NCBI GenBank assembly: GCA_022376465.1
Contig: JACDTU010000012.1
Location: 806,001 to 870,000, forward strand
Reading direction: 5' to 3'
From: Cubamyces lactineus
Lineage: Eukaryota; Basidiomycota; Agaricomycetes; Polyporales; Polyporaceae
DNA: 64,000 bases
Below the pieces are notes generated by a model. The model had not been told where the DNA came from and searched no databases. It worked only from the letters and a program-made list of their open reading frames with translations. Of the stretch, positions 12,336 through 25,272 are shown in pieces (positions within the stretch are counted from its first letter, which is position 1; every line of letters begins with the position of its first letter). The position numbers were made by a program, and so were the translations under genes.

Positions 12336-13057
12336 TGTTAGGACCATGCCATCCGGGGGTACAACTCCGGTGGTCGGGACTTGGACGGAGTTCGGGGTCG
12401 GAGTACGACCGGAGGTCAGACTAGCACTGGGGTGAGGACTTTCGCGAAACTATTAGTAATGCACGGGTTCCAACTCGGTGTCCTCTATTTGCGGACTGCG
12501 GAGTACGGACTTAACGGGATGGAGGTCGGACTTGGGAACGGGGTTGGGTCGAAGGGGTTTGGTAGGAAGGGAACAAAGGTCGGTCGGACTGGGGGGTGGG
12601 GGTGGAGTATCGGACTATGGACTATAAGTCTGGTAAGGAGAGAATGACGAGCTGAACGAGATTTCCAAACTGAGTAGCTACTACATTCCAGGGCAGTATT
12701 TATACAAAGTCAGAAACCCGATAGAAACAATAAGAGATGTACGGGATAGGAAGGAGTAGAATGAATGTACAAAGTAACTTGCCAAGAGGTAAGATATCGC
12801 AGATAGCTCAGTAAGCAAAGCCTCATGTAGGTAGCGCCATGAGGGGTTATCTGAGACATGTAAGTCATAGGGTCAGGGGAAGTCCGAAGTACGGGGTACA
12901 AAGTGCGGAGTATGGAGAATGGAGTCGGGGGTACAGGGTACAGAAGAGTGGAGTACGGGAGAACGGAGTATGGGAGAACGGAGTACATAGTACGGAGTAA
13001 GGATGGAGTACAGGGGTTTGGGGCTCGGACTTTGGGGTTACAGCACGGGGCATAACA
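12336..13057 (-). repeat. 3' LTR of A2
   Basis: Mirror image of 11216-11937, 722 bp. Differs from the 5' LTR of the same element at 20501-21185. Confidence 0.9.
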
Positions 13058-13264
13058 GTGCCTCCCCCCTAGGCCCGAACCCTTGAGGGCCTATAGTGAA
13101 GGGAAATGGAAGTCTGTCCCAAAAAGGTAATCCGATAAGTCCAGGGAACGGAGATCAAGAATCGGGGCAGGGTCAGAATCGATGAAGAGAGGCGTATATA
13201 AGACGGGGGTGAGACTTAGCCAGTTCTTCCTCGCTCTCTGTCCTTTACTACCACCACCAACACA

Positions 13265-16200
13265 ATGTCCAGCACCCTCGACAACATCCAGGCTCTGGAG
13301 GCGTGCCTCGCGCAGCTCCGAATGAAGGCGGCGGTGGAGGAGGCTGCAGCAGCCGAGGCGTAAGTGCCAGAGTTGTCAGAGTATGGGATACAGGATTTGG
13401 ACTAATGGTGGTTTGCAGGGCGCGAAAGGTGGAGGAGAAGCGGGTGCAGGAGGAGAAGAAGCGCGCAGAGTACGAAGCCATGCAAAAGGCAGCAGCGCTG
13501 TTCCGCCAGGCTGCCTTGGCGAAGGCTGGGACATCCGCACGGGGGAGCAAGCGTCCTGCGAAGGACGAAGAGCTGAAGTCAGAGGAGGAGAAGGAGAACA
13601 ATGTGGAGTTGTTGGTCCCGCGGTAAGTCCGGCCGGAGGATGGAGTACGGAGTACAGACTAACGCAGAGTTCAACAGGGTGAAGTGCGACCGGTGCGCAG
13701 CCAAGCAGATTGCATGCCGGTTCCACATGGGCATGAGGACATCAGTTGCATCCAATGCCAGAAGGCCTGGTTGCACGCATGCGACGGGCCCGCGGACTAC
13801 CCATGGACATCCAGGCCCAGATCACGTGCAAGGAGGAAGCCCCGAGCCTACAGCGCAAGAAGGTCAAGTCCGCCGCCATTGTCATCGCTGACAACAGATT
13901 TGAGACCCCCGCCCCCACCAGAGTACAGAGTTTGGAGAAGGTGCATGCGGACAAGAGCAAGGGGAAGGAGAAGGAGAAGGAGAAGATGGCGGAGAAGGTG
14001 GTGGAGAAGCCGCTGGACATTCGTAGCACCGCCCGGAGTTAACCCACCAGCGTGGACGGTCGTAGCCCAAGGCCTGAGCAATGCGGGCTCATCGAAGGGC
14101 CCAAGGGTGTCCATGAGTTCTGGACTTCCGGAGGTTGGGAAGTCTGATCTCTGGTGGTTAGATGACCTGGTGAAGTGTCTAACCCACCCGTAAGGGAAGG
14201 ATACTACTCAGGCCGAGAGCCTTTGTAGGTCGAGGCCTGCTGGCGGGGGAGAGGGGAAAGGACGCGAAGGAGAGGGGAGGTTGGAGTCGGGTGCCCTGTG
14301 ACTGGCACGAACTGTAGCAAAGCCTAGGACCGAAGGGAGTGGGTAGAAAGGGTTGGCTGGCCTTTGCGAAGGATACGACACTGGCAAGAGTGCAGGAAAA
14401 GGGTTCGCGGATACACCGGGAAGGAGAAAGGAGGAAGGGGATGAGGGGAGAGGAGTGCGAGCTGTCAATTTCGCAAATGTCGCAGAGTTTTGCAGATTTT
14501 CGCAACACGTGGTTTCACAAACTTTTCGCGGAGTCTGTCCTCGTGGCTTCGCACCATTTCACAGCTAAGTGGTTTCGCAGATTTTCACAAGGTCGTCGCA
14601 AGATTTCGCAGTTCGCAGTTCGCAAGTTCGCAAGTTCACAGATTTCGCTGGTCGTAAATATCACAAATGAGAGATCCTAAGGGTATGGGGGGAAGGGAAT
14701 CTGTGTTGTCTGGCTTCGCAAAGGGTACAGAGATGGGAGAGGATGAGAAGAGGATGTTGCAGGTTCGCTGGATGGAAAGGGAAGGAGGGGAGTGCTGCTA
14801 GCCTTGCAATCCACAGGCTTCACGACTTCACAGACTTTGCAATTGCAAGCGTCGCAGGTTTGTGGTTGGCAGGTCTGCAGAAGTCGCAGGGTATAGAAAG
14901 GAGAGAAGGGGAACGAAGCTAGCTTTTATACAAACAACTCCCACAATCCTGCAGACATAGCACTCACAACTTCACACTCTGAAGTCACAGGGTTTGCAGT
15001 CGCAGGGTTCGCAGTCGCAGGGTTCGCAGTCACAGGGTTCGCAGTCACAGGGTTCGCAGTCACAGGGTTCGCAGTTGCAGGGAAAAGATTTGTAAGGTGT
15101 CAAGTTGTAGATTAGCAGAGGACGTGTTTACAGAAGAAGGGTTGCAGCTGAAAGACTCTAGCAGTAGTGAAGGGAAGTAGGCATATGTGGTATGGCGGGG
15201 GAAGGGGGCGAAGTTCTCTGTCCACGAGCCCTCGGAGGGAGGAGTGTATGGTACCCGGCTCTGGAGGGGGGGATGCTGTGCTACAGTCCATCAAGTCTTG
15301 GCGAGGCCACCTGGCCTCGTCACAAGGCCAGCTTGCCGTGCAGCCTCTCTGCAGCCTCCTATAGGCTCTGCTCTACCTCTCGCACCATATGGCACCATTC
15401 CGCATTGTTTCCGTCAGCCGATACGGTCCGTAGCTGGGCACAATACGTCCGCAAGGGCAAGGGGAGCAGAGCAGAGATCCACAGGAGTCCAATCGTGCAG
15501 GCGCGAATGCTCCAGGTGTGCACAAAGGGTCCCGCGGACGTGCGAAGAGTTGCGCAAGGTTGCGACTGGCAAAGGTGTAGATGAGACCGCCGTGGAAAGG
15601 AGGGGAGACACCGCAGCGATAGCCCCCTGCTCTGAGTCTGGACCGGCACCATGTGCATCACCGCGTGAGTGCACTGAGTGCACCACGAGGCTAGCAAGTG
15701 TGCCACTCTCTAGCACATCCCTGTTGGCTTGAGGGTGGCTCGCAAATGATGTGGCGCCATCTTCGCTGACTTTTGCTGGCTTGCTATAGCCTATCAAGGA
15801 GGGTCGGCTGCTCGCAAGTGACGCAGTGTCTTCGCAGGAGAGGCAGTGTCTTTGCAGGAGGAGTAGTGTGCTCGCAAGGGAACGGGATGTGTTTGTGCAA
15901 TGCGCCAGATCAGGATGGAAGGGAGATGCAAAGGGAAAGTCACTGAGGGGAGTTGCAGAGCCGCATGGAAGGGAGCAGAGGCTTCGCCAGACAGTACATT
16001 AGAGGGAGAGCCTTTGCACGAGGGCTGCTAGCACAAGAGGCAGCTGGAGGGCACAGTTAGCGAAGGTGCGAGTTTGTTCTTCTGAGCCTAGGCAGGCCAC
16101 ATGTGCATCACCGGAGCGACTCTCTGACCAGGAGTTGCTCGAGCACCTGCTTGTCGTGGTGCAGTGCAACTGGCGCACCTCGGGGCGGGTGATTGACCTC

Positions 16201-16584
16201 CTGGTCGACGAGGAGGAGCAGCAGGAGGAGATGATGCGGGAGGAGGTCTGGGGTCTTGGCGATGCCATCGCCAAGATTGTGTGGAAGGAGCTGAAGTCTG
16301 CCATTGGCGAGGCCGTCTGCGATGCGGTCAAGTCCAAACTCACGTCAGAGTTCAGACGGATGTTGTGGGAGATCCTGCACATCATATCGCAGGACAAGGA
16401 GGACGCGATTGCAGATGCGCTGGAGCGGGCGGCGGGGTCGGACTGGGAGGAGGATGAGGATGGGATGGGGTTGGTGGACAAGTCCGCATGGGGCAAGTCC
16501 GGTGAGGAGGAGGAGGAGCAGGGCGAGGGTGCGAAGGAGGGGAAGGGCCCGGAGGGACCAACAGACATGGACACTGCAGAGTAG
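13265..16584 (+). pseudogene. A2 antisense zinc-cluster gene, mirrored decayed copy
   Basis: Reverse complement of the A1 copy: ATG at 13265, the same two introns, the same 1-nt deletion in the zinc cluster and the same insertion (14176-16111). The TATA box TATATAAG is about 65 bp upstream of the ATG. Because each lesion is shared, it is a copy of the A1 pseudogene and not an independently decayed gene. Confidence 0.8.
14176..16111. mobile_element. Mirrored copy of the 1.9-kb insertion
   Basis: Reverse complement of 8162-10097, carried along by the palindrome and not separately inserted. Confidence 0.6.
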
Positions 16585-16690
16585 TACGGACTTACGGACT
16601 TCGGACTACGGGCTTTGTAAGTAGACAATTGTAGTCCGAGTACAGAGTAGAATAGAAAAAATCTGTTGGTGAGAACTCCGCGTGTGATTC

Positions 16691-18999
16691 TCAAGTCAAC
16701 TTAGCAAGAGGTCTGGGCTTGTCAGGGTAAGCAGAGTGGAAGTCCGAGACTAGCTCCTGGGCATGTCCAAGCTCCGTAGCGAGGATCCACGAAGTTTCTT
16801 CGTCTGTACCTTTGTAGCCTGCCCATCGGACTAGGTACAGGAGTTGGCAACTCCAACGCCGGCGGTCGATCTTGGAGTCGAGGATCTCCGAAATCTCGTA
16901 CTCCGGTTCTCCGTCCACCAGGATCGGAGGTGGCGGAGTTTGGACGCGGCCGGGGATGGTGTTCGGAGTTGCAGGCTCGAGTTGCGAGACATGGAAAACA
17001 GGGTGTACCGCGCGCATAGAGTCTGGTAGTCGGAGGGTGAAGGAGTGAGTTCCGACCTGTGTGATGATAGTGAACAGACCTAGAAACTTCTCAGACAACT
17101 TTTTGGAGGGACGTGTAGTCCGGATGTGCTGAGCTCGGACATAGACCTGATCTCCGACCTTGAAGTCCGGTGCTGGTAGACAGTGGTTGTCTGCCTGTGC
17201 TTGGTATCGGGCCTGGGCTTCGGAGATCTGCTGTCGGAGTTGGGTGTGGAGTTCATCAAGGTCAACAGCGTAGCCGCGAGCTTGAGTGGAGGTGAGGTCC
17301 CGCTCGGGGTAGATGGAGATGGCGGGGTGTATGCCGGTAGTTGCAGACCGGGCATTGTTGTACGCGAACTCCGCCAAAGGAAGGAGTTGGGACCAGTTGT
17401 CCTGCTGGTAGTTTGAGTAGATCCGGAGGTACTGCTCAAGGGTCTGGTTGACCCACTCGGTTTGCCCATCGCCTTCCAGGTGGTAACCAAAGGTGAAGTG
17501 AAGGCACATGTTAAGGGCCTTACCGAGGGAGCGGAAGAAGTGTGAGATGAACTCCGAGCCCTGGTCAGAGGTAACGTGCGAGGGAACTCCGTGCTTGGAG
17601 AACACATGGGGTACAAACAAGTCCGCTAACTCCGAGGCTGTAAGCGTGTCGTGGGTAGGGATGAATATACCTTGCTTAGTGAGCCTGTCAACTATTACCA
17701 AGATCGCGGTGTAGCTGGCAGAGTTCAGGAGTTGCTCGATGAGGTCCATAGAGATGGAGTTCCAGGGTTGCTCGGGGATTGGGAGTTGCTTCAAAGTACC
17801 GTAGGGGAGGTGCTGGGGGACTTTAGCTCGCACACAGGTAGTACAGGACTTATAGTAGTCCCGGACGAAAAGTCGGAGTCTAGGCCAGGCGTAGTCCCGC
17901 AGAACCAGGGCTTGCGTCTTGTTCTGTCCTCAGTGTCCGGCGGTAGGGTGGTCGTGACAAGCTCAGAGTACGCGAAGGTGGAGGTCACCAGAGTTCAGGA
18001 CATAGACTCGATCTGAGAGTTGGAGTAGTCTGTCTTCATCGCACGACCATCGGGAGTTTCCTTCAGAGGTGAGCTTGAGTGCGGCAGATAGTTCGGGGTC
18101 AGGAGTTGGGGTTGCTTGAGCGAACTTGATGTCCGAGAGGAGTTGTTTGGAGTCGAGGACAAAGGAAGCTTGGAGTACAGGGGGTCAGAGGTAGATAGCC
18201 CGGAGGGATGCGGTGAGCTGCTCCTGGGTGAAGACCGGTCGGTAGTTGTGTGGGTTGACAACGGAGTAGTCACTGCCCCCCTCTTTTGGGTAGACGTCCC
18301 AACGGCGTGTCAGTGCGTCGGGCTTTGCTCCAAGCTTACCTGGTCGGAACCGGACTACGAGGTTGAACTGCAAGAGGAACTCCGACCATCGGGCTTGGCG
18401 GCGGGTTAGCAACTTTGTAGTTGCGAAGTATACCAAATTCTTGTGGTCCGTGACAACGTCGATCGGAGTTGCCGAACCTTGGAGGTAGTGCCGCCAGGTC
18501 TTGAAACATTCGAAGATCACGAGGAGTTCCTTGTCGTGGGTGTTGTAGTTCAACTCCGCGCCGGTCAAGGTGCGGGAGTGGAAAGCAATGGGATGGAGTT
18601 CACCGGACTCGGTGGTAAGGGAGAGAATGCCGGCAATGACGGACTTGTCGAGCGGAGTAACGTAGAAATCTATATTGAGGACTTCTCCAGACAGAAAATG
18701 TACGGGCAATGAGGTAAACAAAGTAATCAGGTGGTTAGAAGTTCCGTCGAAAAGCTGAAGACGGAGCGGGGTTACGGCGGTAGTTGGGAGTTGATACGTA
18801 GTCGCGAAATCGGAGTCGATGAAACAATGGGAGGAACCGGAGTTGATAAGGGCGCGGAACGGAGTTGGGATAGGATCGGAGTACAAGTCGAGGAGGAGTG
18901 CATGGGGGTCAGAAAGAGCGGACGCGTTGAGCCTGAGGATCTCCGTACCGGAGGAGTCAACGCGGTCCTCACGGGGTATGGAGTTCGGAGGACCGCGGA
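16691..18999 (-). pseudogene. A2 pol: protease fused to RNase H by deletion, RT missing
   Basis: Read on the minus strand, the protease segment ([12 protein letters not shown]) passes at about 18636-18640 straight into the RNase H region ([10 protein letters not shown]). Reverse transcriptase is absent, yet the frame stays open for 233 codons (18886 to 18185). A second open block (17833 to 16691, 380 codons) is integrase plus chromodomain with the A1 defects. It cannot supply RT. Confidence 0.85.
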
Positions 19000-20469
19000 C
19001 TAATTTTTTGTCTCCTTCGGGGCTGCAGCCAGAGCAGGCACAGCAGGAGCGGGGTTGGCCTGAGCGGCGCGACCCTTAGTCGCGGACGAGGTCTTCTTCG
19101 GACAAGCACTCGCGGTATGACCAGCTCCACCGCAGAAGAGACAGAGATTGTTGGCGAAACGGCGTTGACGCTCCTCGGGGGTGAGTTTTCCGTCCTTACC
19201 GAGCTTGTCGGCGTACGTCTTGGCTGGGGTCTTCGGAGTCTTAGGGGACTTCGACGAAGTACCGGAATTGCCGGACTTGGACGGGGTAGACGAGGAGGCC
19301 TGTCCGGAGTTGTTACCTCCGGACTTGTTGCCGGAGTTGGAGGACTTGGAGTCGGAGGTCGACTTGCTGCCGGACTTTGAAGGTCCGGACTCGCGCGAGA
19401 CCTCGGCCTTGCGCTCCCAGTAGCGGTTGTCGATTGACTGCGCGAGGTCGCGGAGGGCCACCAGGGTCTCGGGTTTGCCGACCTCGGAGATGCGGTCCTT
19501 GAGACGGTTCGGAAGCCCGTCGTAGAACCGGTACCGGAGCGGAGCATTCCCCCAGCGGACTTGAGTAGCGAGGCGAGTGAACTGAGTGATGTACTTAGCT
19601 ATCCGCTGGTTGTCGCCCATCCGGAGGTTCATCAGCTCGTGCTCCGCAGCTCCGGAGGCGTCGTAGGGACCGAAGTTCACTCGGAGTTCCTCCTGGAAGT
19701 GGTCGTAGGATGTGAGGAAAATGGGGGGGTTGTCCGAGTCGCCTTCGAGGAGGTATGGCTCGAACCACTGTAGTGCGGTGCCCTTGAGGAAGGAGATGGC
19801 GTAGGTTACCTTCTTCTCATCGGAGTCGAAGGTTCGGGGTCGGGCCTTGAAGACAAGTTCCAACTGCGTGAAGAAAGACCGGAGTTTGTTGGGGTCGGAC
19901 CCGTCGAACTGGTCCGGCTCGCGGACGTTGTGCCGCTCGTTGTTCGAAGGTTGGGTAACCGCCGGAGTTGGAGCGGTAGTACGTTCGAGGGTACGCGCGA
20001 TGAGGGAGATCGCGGTCGCTAGTTGCGACTGAACTCGGTCTTCGGAGTCGGAGGAGTCCGAGCTTGAGCTAGTGTCGTCGTCTCCCGGCCCTTGTGGGTC
20101 GTTGTCCGGAGGACCTGGCGGTCCTGGAGGGCCCGGCGGACCTGGAGGACTAGGCGGACCTGGAGGCCCGCGGCTCGGACCTGAAGGCTGACCCTCGGAG
20201 AACGGGTTCCCCGGGGATGGCTCTCGGGGTACCTGCGAGGCAGTCGCGGTAGAGATGACCAGAGGCTGAGGCGGGTCACCTTCGTCGTCCCCATCGGAGG
20301 ATGCTTCGACGATTGTTCGAGCGAACTGCCCGCGGCGGCTCGGAGTAGCTTCTTCTTGCGTCGCTGAGTCGCCTCGGCGAGCTGTCCAGCCACTCCAGTT
20401 CTCAGCGGGGTCTTCTTGCTCTAGGGCGCGAGATTGAGTCTGAGTGCGGGCTACGGTTCGAGTGGACAT
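19000..20469 (-). CDS. gag: A2 Gag (nucleocapsid precursor)
   Basis: Best-preserved family A gag, 489 codons from the ATG at 20469, 32 nt inside the 5' LTR. Order: basic N-terminus; Gly-Pro-Pro repeats (about residues 95-125); Ser/Asp-rich linker; retrotransposon gag core ([26 protein letters not shown]); Ser/Lys-rich basic stretch; and one CCHC knuckle [14 protein letters not shown] near residue 445. It ends at TAG (19002-19000), directly preceded by the A-run at 19003-19009, a canonical A AAA AAU site that would move ribosomes -1 into pol. Gag would form the particle and bind RNA. Its own pol is deleted, so it could act only with another copy. Confidence 0.9.
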   Translation of the reverse strand: MSTRTVARTQTQSRALEQEDPAENWSGWTARRGDSATQEEATPSRRGQFARTIVEASSDGDDEGDPPQPLVISTATASQVPREPSPGNPFSEGQPSGPSRGPPGPPSPPGPPGPPGPPGPPDNDPQGPGDDDTSSSSDSSDSEDRVQSQLATAISLIARTLERTTAPTPAVTQPSNNERHNVREPDQFDGSDPNKLRSFFTQLELVFKARPRTFDSDEKKVTYAISFLKGTALQWFEPYLLEGDSDNPPIFLTSYDHFQEELRVNFGPYDASGAAEHELMNLRMGDNQRIAKYITQFTRLATQVRWGNAPLRYRFYDGLPNRLKDRISEVGKPETLVALRDLAQSIDNRYWERKAEVSRESGPSKSGSKSTSDSKSSNSGNKSGGNNSGQASSSTPSKSGNSGTSSKSPKTPKTPAKTYADKLGKDGKLTPEERQRRFANNLCLFCGGAGHTASACPKKTSSATKGRAAQANPAPAVPALAAAPKETKN

Positions 20470-20500
20470 ATTGAGTGAAACCCGGTGAGTTCGGAAATAC

Positions 20501-21185
20501 TGTTAGGACCGTGCCGTCCGGGGGTACAACTCCGGTGGTCGGGACTTGGACGGAGTTCGGGGTCGGAGTACAATTGGAGGTCGGACCAGCACTATGTAAG
20601 GACTTTTGCAAAACTATTAGTAACGCACAGGTTCCGACTTGGTGCCCTCTATTTGCGGACTTCAGAGTACGGACTTGTCGGGTCGGAGGTCAGACTTGGG
20701 AATGGGGTAGGGTCGGAGGGGAAGGTAGGAAGGGAACAAAGGTTGGTTGGACTGGGGGGTCGGGGTTGAGTGTCGGACTACGAGTTGAACCAGTATAACG
20801 AGATTTCCGAACTGAGTAGCTACTACATTCCAGGGCAGTATTTATACTAAGTCAGAAACCCGAGAGAAACAATAAGAGATGTACGTGATAGGAAGGAGTA
20901 GAACGAAAGTACAAAGTAACTTGCCCAGGGTAAGATAACGCAGATAGCTCAGTAAGCAAAAGCCTCATGTAGGTAGCGCCATGAGGGGTTATCTGAGACA
21001 TGTAAGTCATGGGGTCGGGGGAAGTCCGAAGTACGGAGTACGAAGTGCGGAGTACGGAGAACGGAGTCGGGGGTACAGGGTACGGAAGAACGGAGTACAG
21101 AGGAACGGGGTACGTAACGCGGAGTAAGGAGTGGAGTACGGGGGTTCGGGGATCGGACTTCGGGGTTACAGCACGGAGCGTAACA
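20501..21185 (-). repeat. 5' LTR of A2
   Basis: 685 bp, TG...CA. It contains the ATTTCCGAACT word whose complement forms the self-priming site between LTR and gag (about 20488-20498). Less decayed than the 3' LTR of the same element. Confidence 0.9.
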
Positions 21186-21930
21186 AAATCCTCCTCAGTA
21201 ACCTATCAGACCTTCCGACTAACAGGTTTACCAGGTTTCTTGGGTTTGGAAGGACAGTCCCTAGAAATATGTCCTAGCTTCCTGCACTAGAAACATAATC
21301 CCTTATTTTGCAATTCTTGTCTTTCCTTGACAAAGAGTTTGTTAATGTCAAGTGAGTCGCCCTCAACACTGATCATCTTGACATTCTTCTTCATCCTCAA
21401 AGTTTTAGCCTTTCTTCCTTTGTGATTGGCCCAAATTTTCTCCGTAAGATGGTAACTATGGTCGATCTCCTTTGCTCGAGTCATCCGCTCCTTGATGTTT
21501 ATTAGTGGAGGATATGACATGGAAATTTTCCTCAGCAAATATTCTGGAAGGACATTCCTGTAAAGAGCAGGTTGTGCTGTGAAGTCCAACATATTTCCTT
21601 TGAGGGCTAGATCCATAAATTGAGCATTGAACTTATCAACTGAAGAGTTGTCTTTGAGTTGAATCATTATAAGACTGACCATAGAATTGTCGGCCTCATC
21701 CACTGGAGCAAAAGTAAGTAGGAAATTTCTCTTGAAGACTGCCCAAGAGTTGAATTCTGGAAACCCCCCTGGTCTAATTTTCTCTTCAGCTTGCTGGATA
21801 GTAATATCCTTCCAGTTGTTTATATTGTCCCTTCCATGAAGGATAAGGCCGTCATCACCTTCACATGATCATTAACAAAGTCGCGGGGTCTTGCTGTGAA
21901 CAGAAGAAACAGTTGGTTGAGGAAGAACCT
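21186..21930 (-). pseudogene. B1 gag, central part
   Basis: Family B gag relic. An open block of 138 codons (21703 to 21287) covers the gag core (NAQFMDLALKG, LPEYLLRKISMSYPP) and ends at a stop in the zinc knuckle (first Cys kept). Cut at 21930 by the 4.8-kb insertion; the gene resumes at 26784. Confidence 0.85.
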
Positions 21931-22341
21931 AGCTACGATTGATGAGGAATGAATTAATCGTTTTATGGGGCGAGCTTTCTGCCAAATCATGTTACACGCA
22001 TCCGACCCCGTGGGAACAAATTTCCAGACTTAGGAAGAAAAAAGTAAGTATTTGGCACAGCCACTCAGACTACAAATCCTAGGGTTAAGGGCCACTTTCA
22101 ATAGCACAGCTTAGGGTTAGCATTACAACTGATAAGCATGATTTTTCTTATCTTTCTGACCTTGCTGCTTATCAGGTTCTTATATACTACTCTAACCCTG
22201 AATCACACCCTCTTACCAATAAACCAAGTTATGGGTATTTATGTACTTGTTGAAAGTACTGTAAGTAACTATGCAGCAGGAGAGACTAACTAGAACACTA
22301 TAAAAAATGATGTATAATAACTACTTCAACCTAACAAATGT

Positions 22342-25233
22342 TCAGTCATGCATACGACATATAAAAGATATACATACGTACTGATGTGCGACCAAGACAA
22401 TACCATAGAGGTTGAGACTGAGGCCAAGTGTGCTGGCACCCTCCTGACGATATGCAAAGGTAGAGTATAGAACTATCACAATATCACCAAAGGAAGGATC
22501 AGTTGTCATACGCAGAAGGGTGTGGAGAATGTCAAAAGAAAATTGGAGTGTTTTACGCTTATCTCTTTTGAAGTACTCCGCCCCATCCCACACTGCAACT
22601 AGAAGTATTGGTTAGTATTGTTGGGCTGTCAATGTATTCCAACACACACCATTATTGTTTGTACTCCACATTGTCTTTTCACATATGTCAAGCAGGCTTC
22701 GGGATGGCACTGGCACCAACTTGGTCCCTGTGCATTCCTTTTGCTTGCTGTGTTTAGATGGCATAGCACTGATGAAGTTAACAGTAGGCACTGTTTAGGA
22801 GTCAATATGTTATATCAAATCTCACAAAATATGACTCACAGGTGGAAGCGGGCTCTGAGGGGAATGTGCATACATTGATTTCAATATACTGGGATGAGAC
22901 AGAGAATGTGTTGACAGACATCTCCTGCACCCCAAACATGGTACCAAAGAAGCTCATGCTTCTCTCTCACTCAGCATGCATAGGGCCAAATAGAATAGAC
23001 TTGACCATCTGAGCTTGCTGCTTCCCAAACATTGTAGGATAGACGACATTGCAGGTGAAGATATAACCCAGCAACATGCAAATAGCATGGCTGACTTGCA
23101 TTGGTTTCCCTGGCAAGGAGATCATCTTGTTGGGACTCTGGCCAAACAAGGCTTCTGTGCTCTTGACAGGGTCAAACCATGCTGGGTTAATGATGTAGAC
23201 TCCATCAGAAACAAATGTTGTAATATAACGCAATGCACTGTCTAGGGAGTCAATCAATACATACAATACACAATGCAATGAGGCTTACCTTGGATTGACA
23301 TTATGCTGCTGGACAAATTCAGCTGTATACGGCACTGTGCTAATTATGTTGCCATTGTTGGTGATAGCCTCACAGTGTCTAAGGTGTATTAAATCAACAT
23401 TGGCAAAATAAGATAATACATTTAAGGTACTTACTGAAGTGCTGGAAGATCCTCGTATGACTCTTTGATTGCAGGGTTGACTACATCAGGGTCTTCCATA
23501 TCAAGAATGAGCTTGTCTGTGAAATTGACAGCAAGGTCATTCTCTGTTGTCATATCCTCAATGGTCCTAACTAATACTTGGCTAAGAGCAATATAGTTCA
23601 AATGCTAAAACATACACACTTTGGTTCATCTTCACTGTCTAAGCAAAGCCTACACACATTGTCAAATGTTTTCAGAAGCCACTTTACACACCACACACAC
23701 ACCATTGGTTGAATATTTTCCTCAAGTTCCTTGTACCTGCATGCAAGCTTAGATATAAAAAGACTGATTATTATCAAATGGACATACACTTCGAGGTAGC
23801 TAGTACAATCACTATCAACACAATGCTTCTCGAACAGATGGCACTGCCGACATGCTCTAAGATGTAATGTAAGAAGATGTTCATAAAAATATGAGGAGCC
23901 CATTACTTCTCCTCATTGTCAGTCTCATGAGAGAAGAATGAAGAACCTGAGCTATCACAGAGGTTAGCACTGGTGACGTGAAGATGAGAAATTCAGGAAC
24001 TCACTCAGGGGCCTTTGAAACCTTGGTAGCCTTTTTCATAATGACAGGCTTCACAGGGGACTTAGTTGTCACTGGCTTTGAAGCTAACTTGTGTGAAGTC
24101 GTGATCACGACCTCAATATTATTCTTTTTGGCCTTAGCCAGCTCTAGGACTGGCTCTGCCTTAGCCTTGGCCTTGAGCTGTTGTGCAATGTATCTGAAAT
24201 TGTGGTGAGCCAAGTATTAAATGTGTGATAAATTGAATCAGTTCATACTGGTGCTGCGGAAGCACAGGGCCAACTTTCTTGCCCTTGGGCATGGCAGAGG
24301 CCATCTTTGCCTTCTTTATCGGTAATATGCTAAACAGCGGAGGTTAGATCAATACAAAAAAAGTAAGCTAATAACTCACTCTCTATCACTCTCATCCTCT
24401 GAGTCAGAGCTAGCAGTACTATTAGCAACCAGCTGTGGCACAAGCATCAAGTAACCCTACACTTTGGCATGTTTTCCAGGTTTGGCCTTATACTTGTTGG
24501 TAAGAGCCTTCTGTGCCTTCACCGGCGAGGGGCTCTTTGGAGTAGAGGGTGGACTGGAGTCCATAGGACGGCATTGACTAGGCCATATAAGCCTCTAGCT
24601 TAATTACAAATACAACATACAAGGTACTCATGCAATCTTTGGAGTGCGCTCCACATCAAGCTGCTCAGTGACTTCATTATCATTATCGCTATAATAATCA
24701 GAGTTAGCAGACCGCTGCATACATGATTTAACAATATACCTAATCAATGGCACAGGGTGAGGCTCATTCCCATCAATACTGTCTCTGTGAATGCCTATTA
24801 GAAACAAAAATTGTCATACACTGAAAAAGCAAAACTTACGGAATATACTGGCCAGCATCATCCTCCTGCCCATTCTCAGAATCCTCCTCAGCTTCACTGT
24901 CAACAACTGGAGCACTCTTGAAAACCTTGGCGGGCTTTTTGGTCTTTCCCCTAGCCAACATGTTAGCATAAGCAGGCCATATCAGAAAATTCAACTTACT
25001 GCGTAGTGGCAGGCCCACCTCGCTTGCGTGCCACAGGAGCCTTGTTGGCTGCAGCATGTTCATTGAGTGCAGCAGCAACAACAGCAGCAGCCTCTGAAGC
25101 CTTCTTCTCCAGAACAGCCTTAGGGCTACCAAGTTTCTGAGTTCACATCCAAAAGAAATTATGAAGAGTTGGCACTCACAGCTTTCCATCAGTGTGAGCA
25201 GCAGCACGGGTATGGGTAGCATGGCTAGACATA
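22342..25233 (-). pseudogene. Multi-intron gene, product unknown, probably decayed
   Basis: Minus-strand gene-like region with many short GT-AG introns. Clear examples are 24951-24999 (with a TGCTAAC branch) and 24795-24839. It could start at the ATG at 25233 (Ala/His/Thr-rich N-terminus), followed by Lys/Ala-rich and acidic exons (DSEAEEDSENGQEDDAG), and later exons with LYGIVLV and hydrophobic stretches near 23000-23250. The joins I tried do not keep one clean frame, so it may be a pseudogene or I may have misplaced exons. No family recognised. It diverges from the ORF at 25694, with a solo LTR between them. Confidence 0.35.
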
Positions 25234-25272
25234 GTGAGCTTATGGGGAGAGAGAATGAGGAAGAGAAGATAT

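Larger units (their letters stand above)
5638..18635. repeat. Giant inverted repeat: two 6.3-kb arms, 398-bp spacer
   Basis: Positions 5638-11937 and 12336-18635 are reverse complements around a centre at 12136/12137 (x maps to 24273-x). Every segment and every open frame I compared matched exactly, including premature stops, the integrase deletion and the 1.9-kb insertion. The arms cover the 3' part of pol, the antisense gene and the adjoining LTR of A1 and A2. The spacer is B1 sequence. Identity ends at 18635/5638, where A2 switches to a much less decayed sequence. Confidence 0.9.
12336..21185 (-). mobile_element. Family A element, copy A2 (chimeric)
   Basis: Minus-strand family A element inserted in B1 gag. 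It is flanked by AAATC at 12331-12335 and 21186-21190, an exact 5-bp duplication. Its 5' part (gag and LTR, 18636-21185) is little decayed and close to A3. Its 3' part (12336-18635) is an exact mirror of decayed A1. About 1.37 kb of pol, including RT, is missing at the switch point. I infer a later copying event from A1 into an independently inserted A2, with an assembly artefact as the alternative. Confidence 0.85.

Noticed and set aside
20060..20200. Collagen-like Gly-Pro-Pro run
   Set aside because: It lies in the disordered N-terminal part of family A gag and is a low-complexity linker, not a collagen gene.
22618..22878. 86-codon plus-strand ORF in the unknown insertion
   Set aside because: Crosses likely introns of the minus-strand gene and has no conserved feature.
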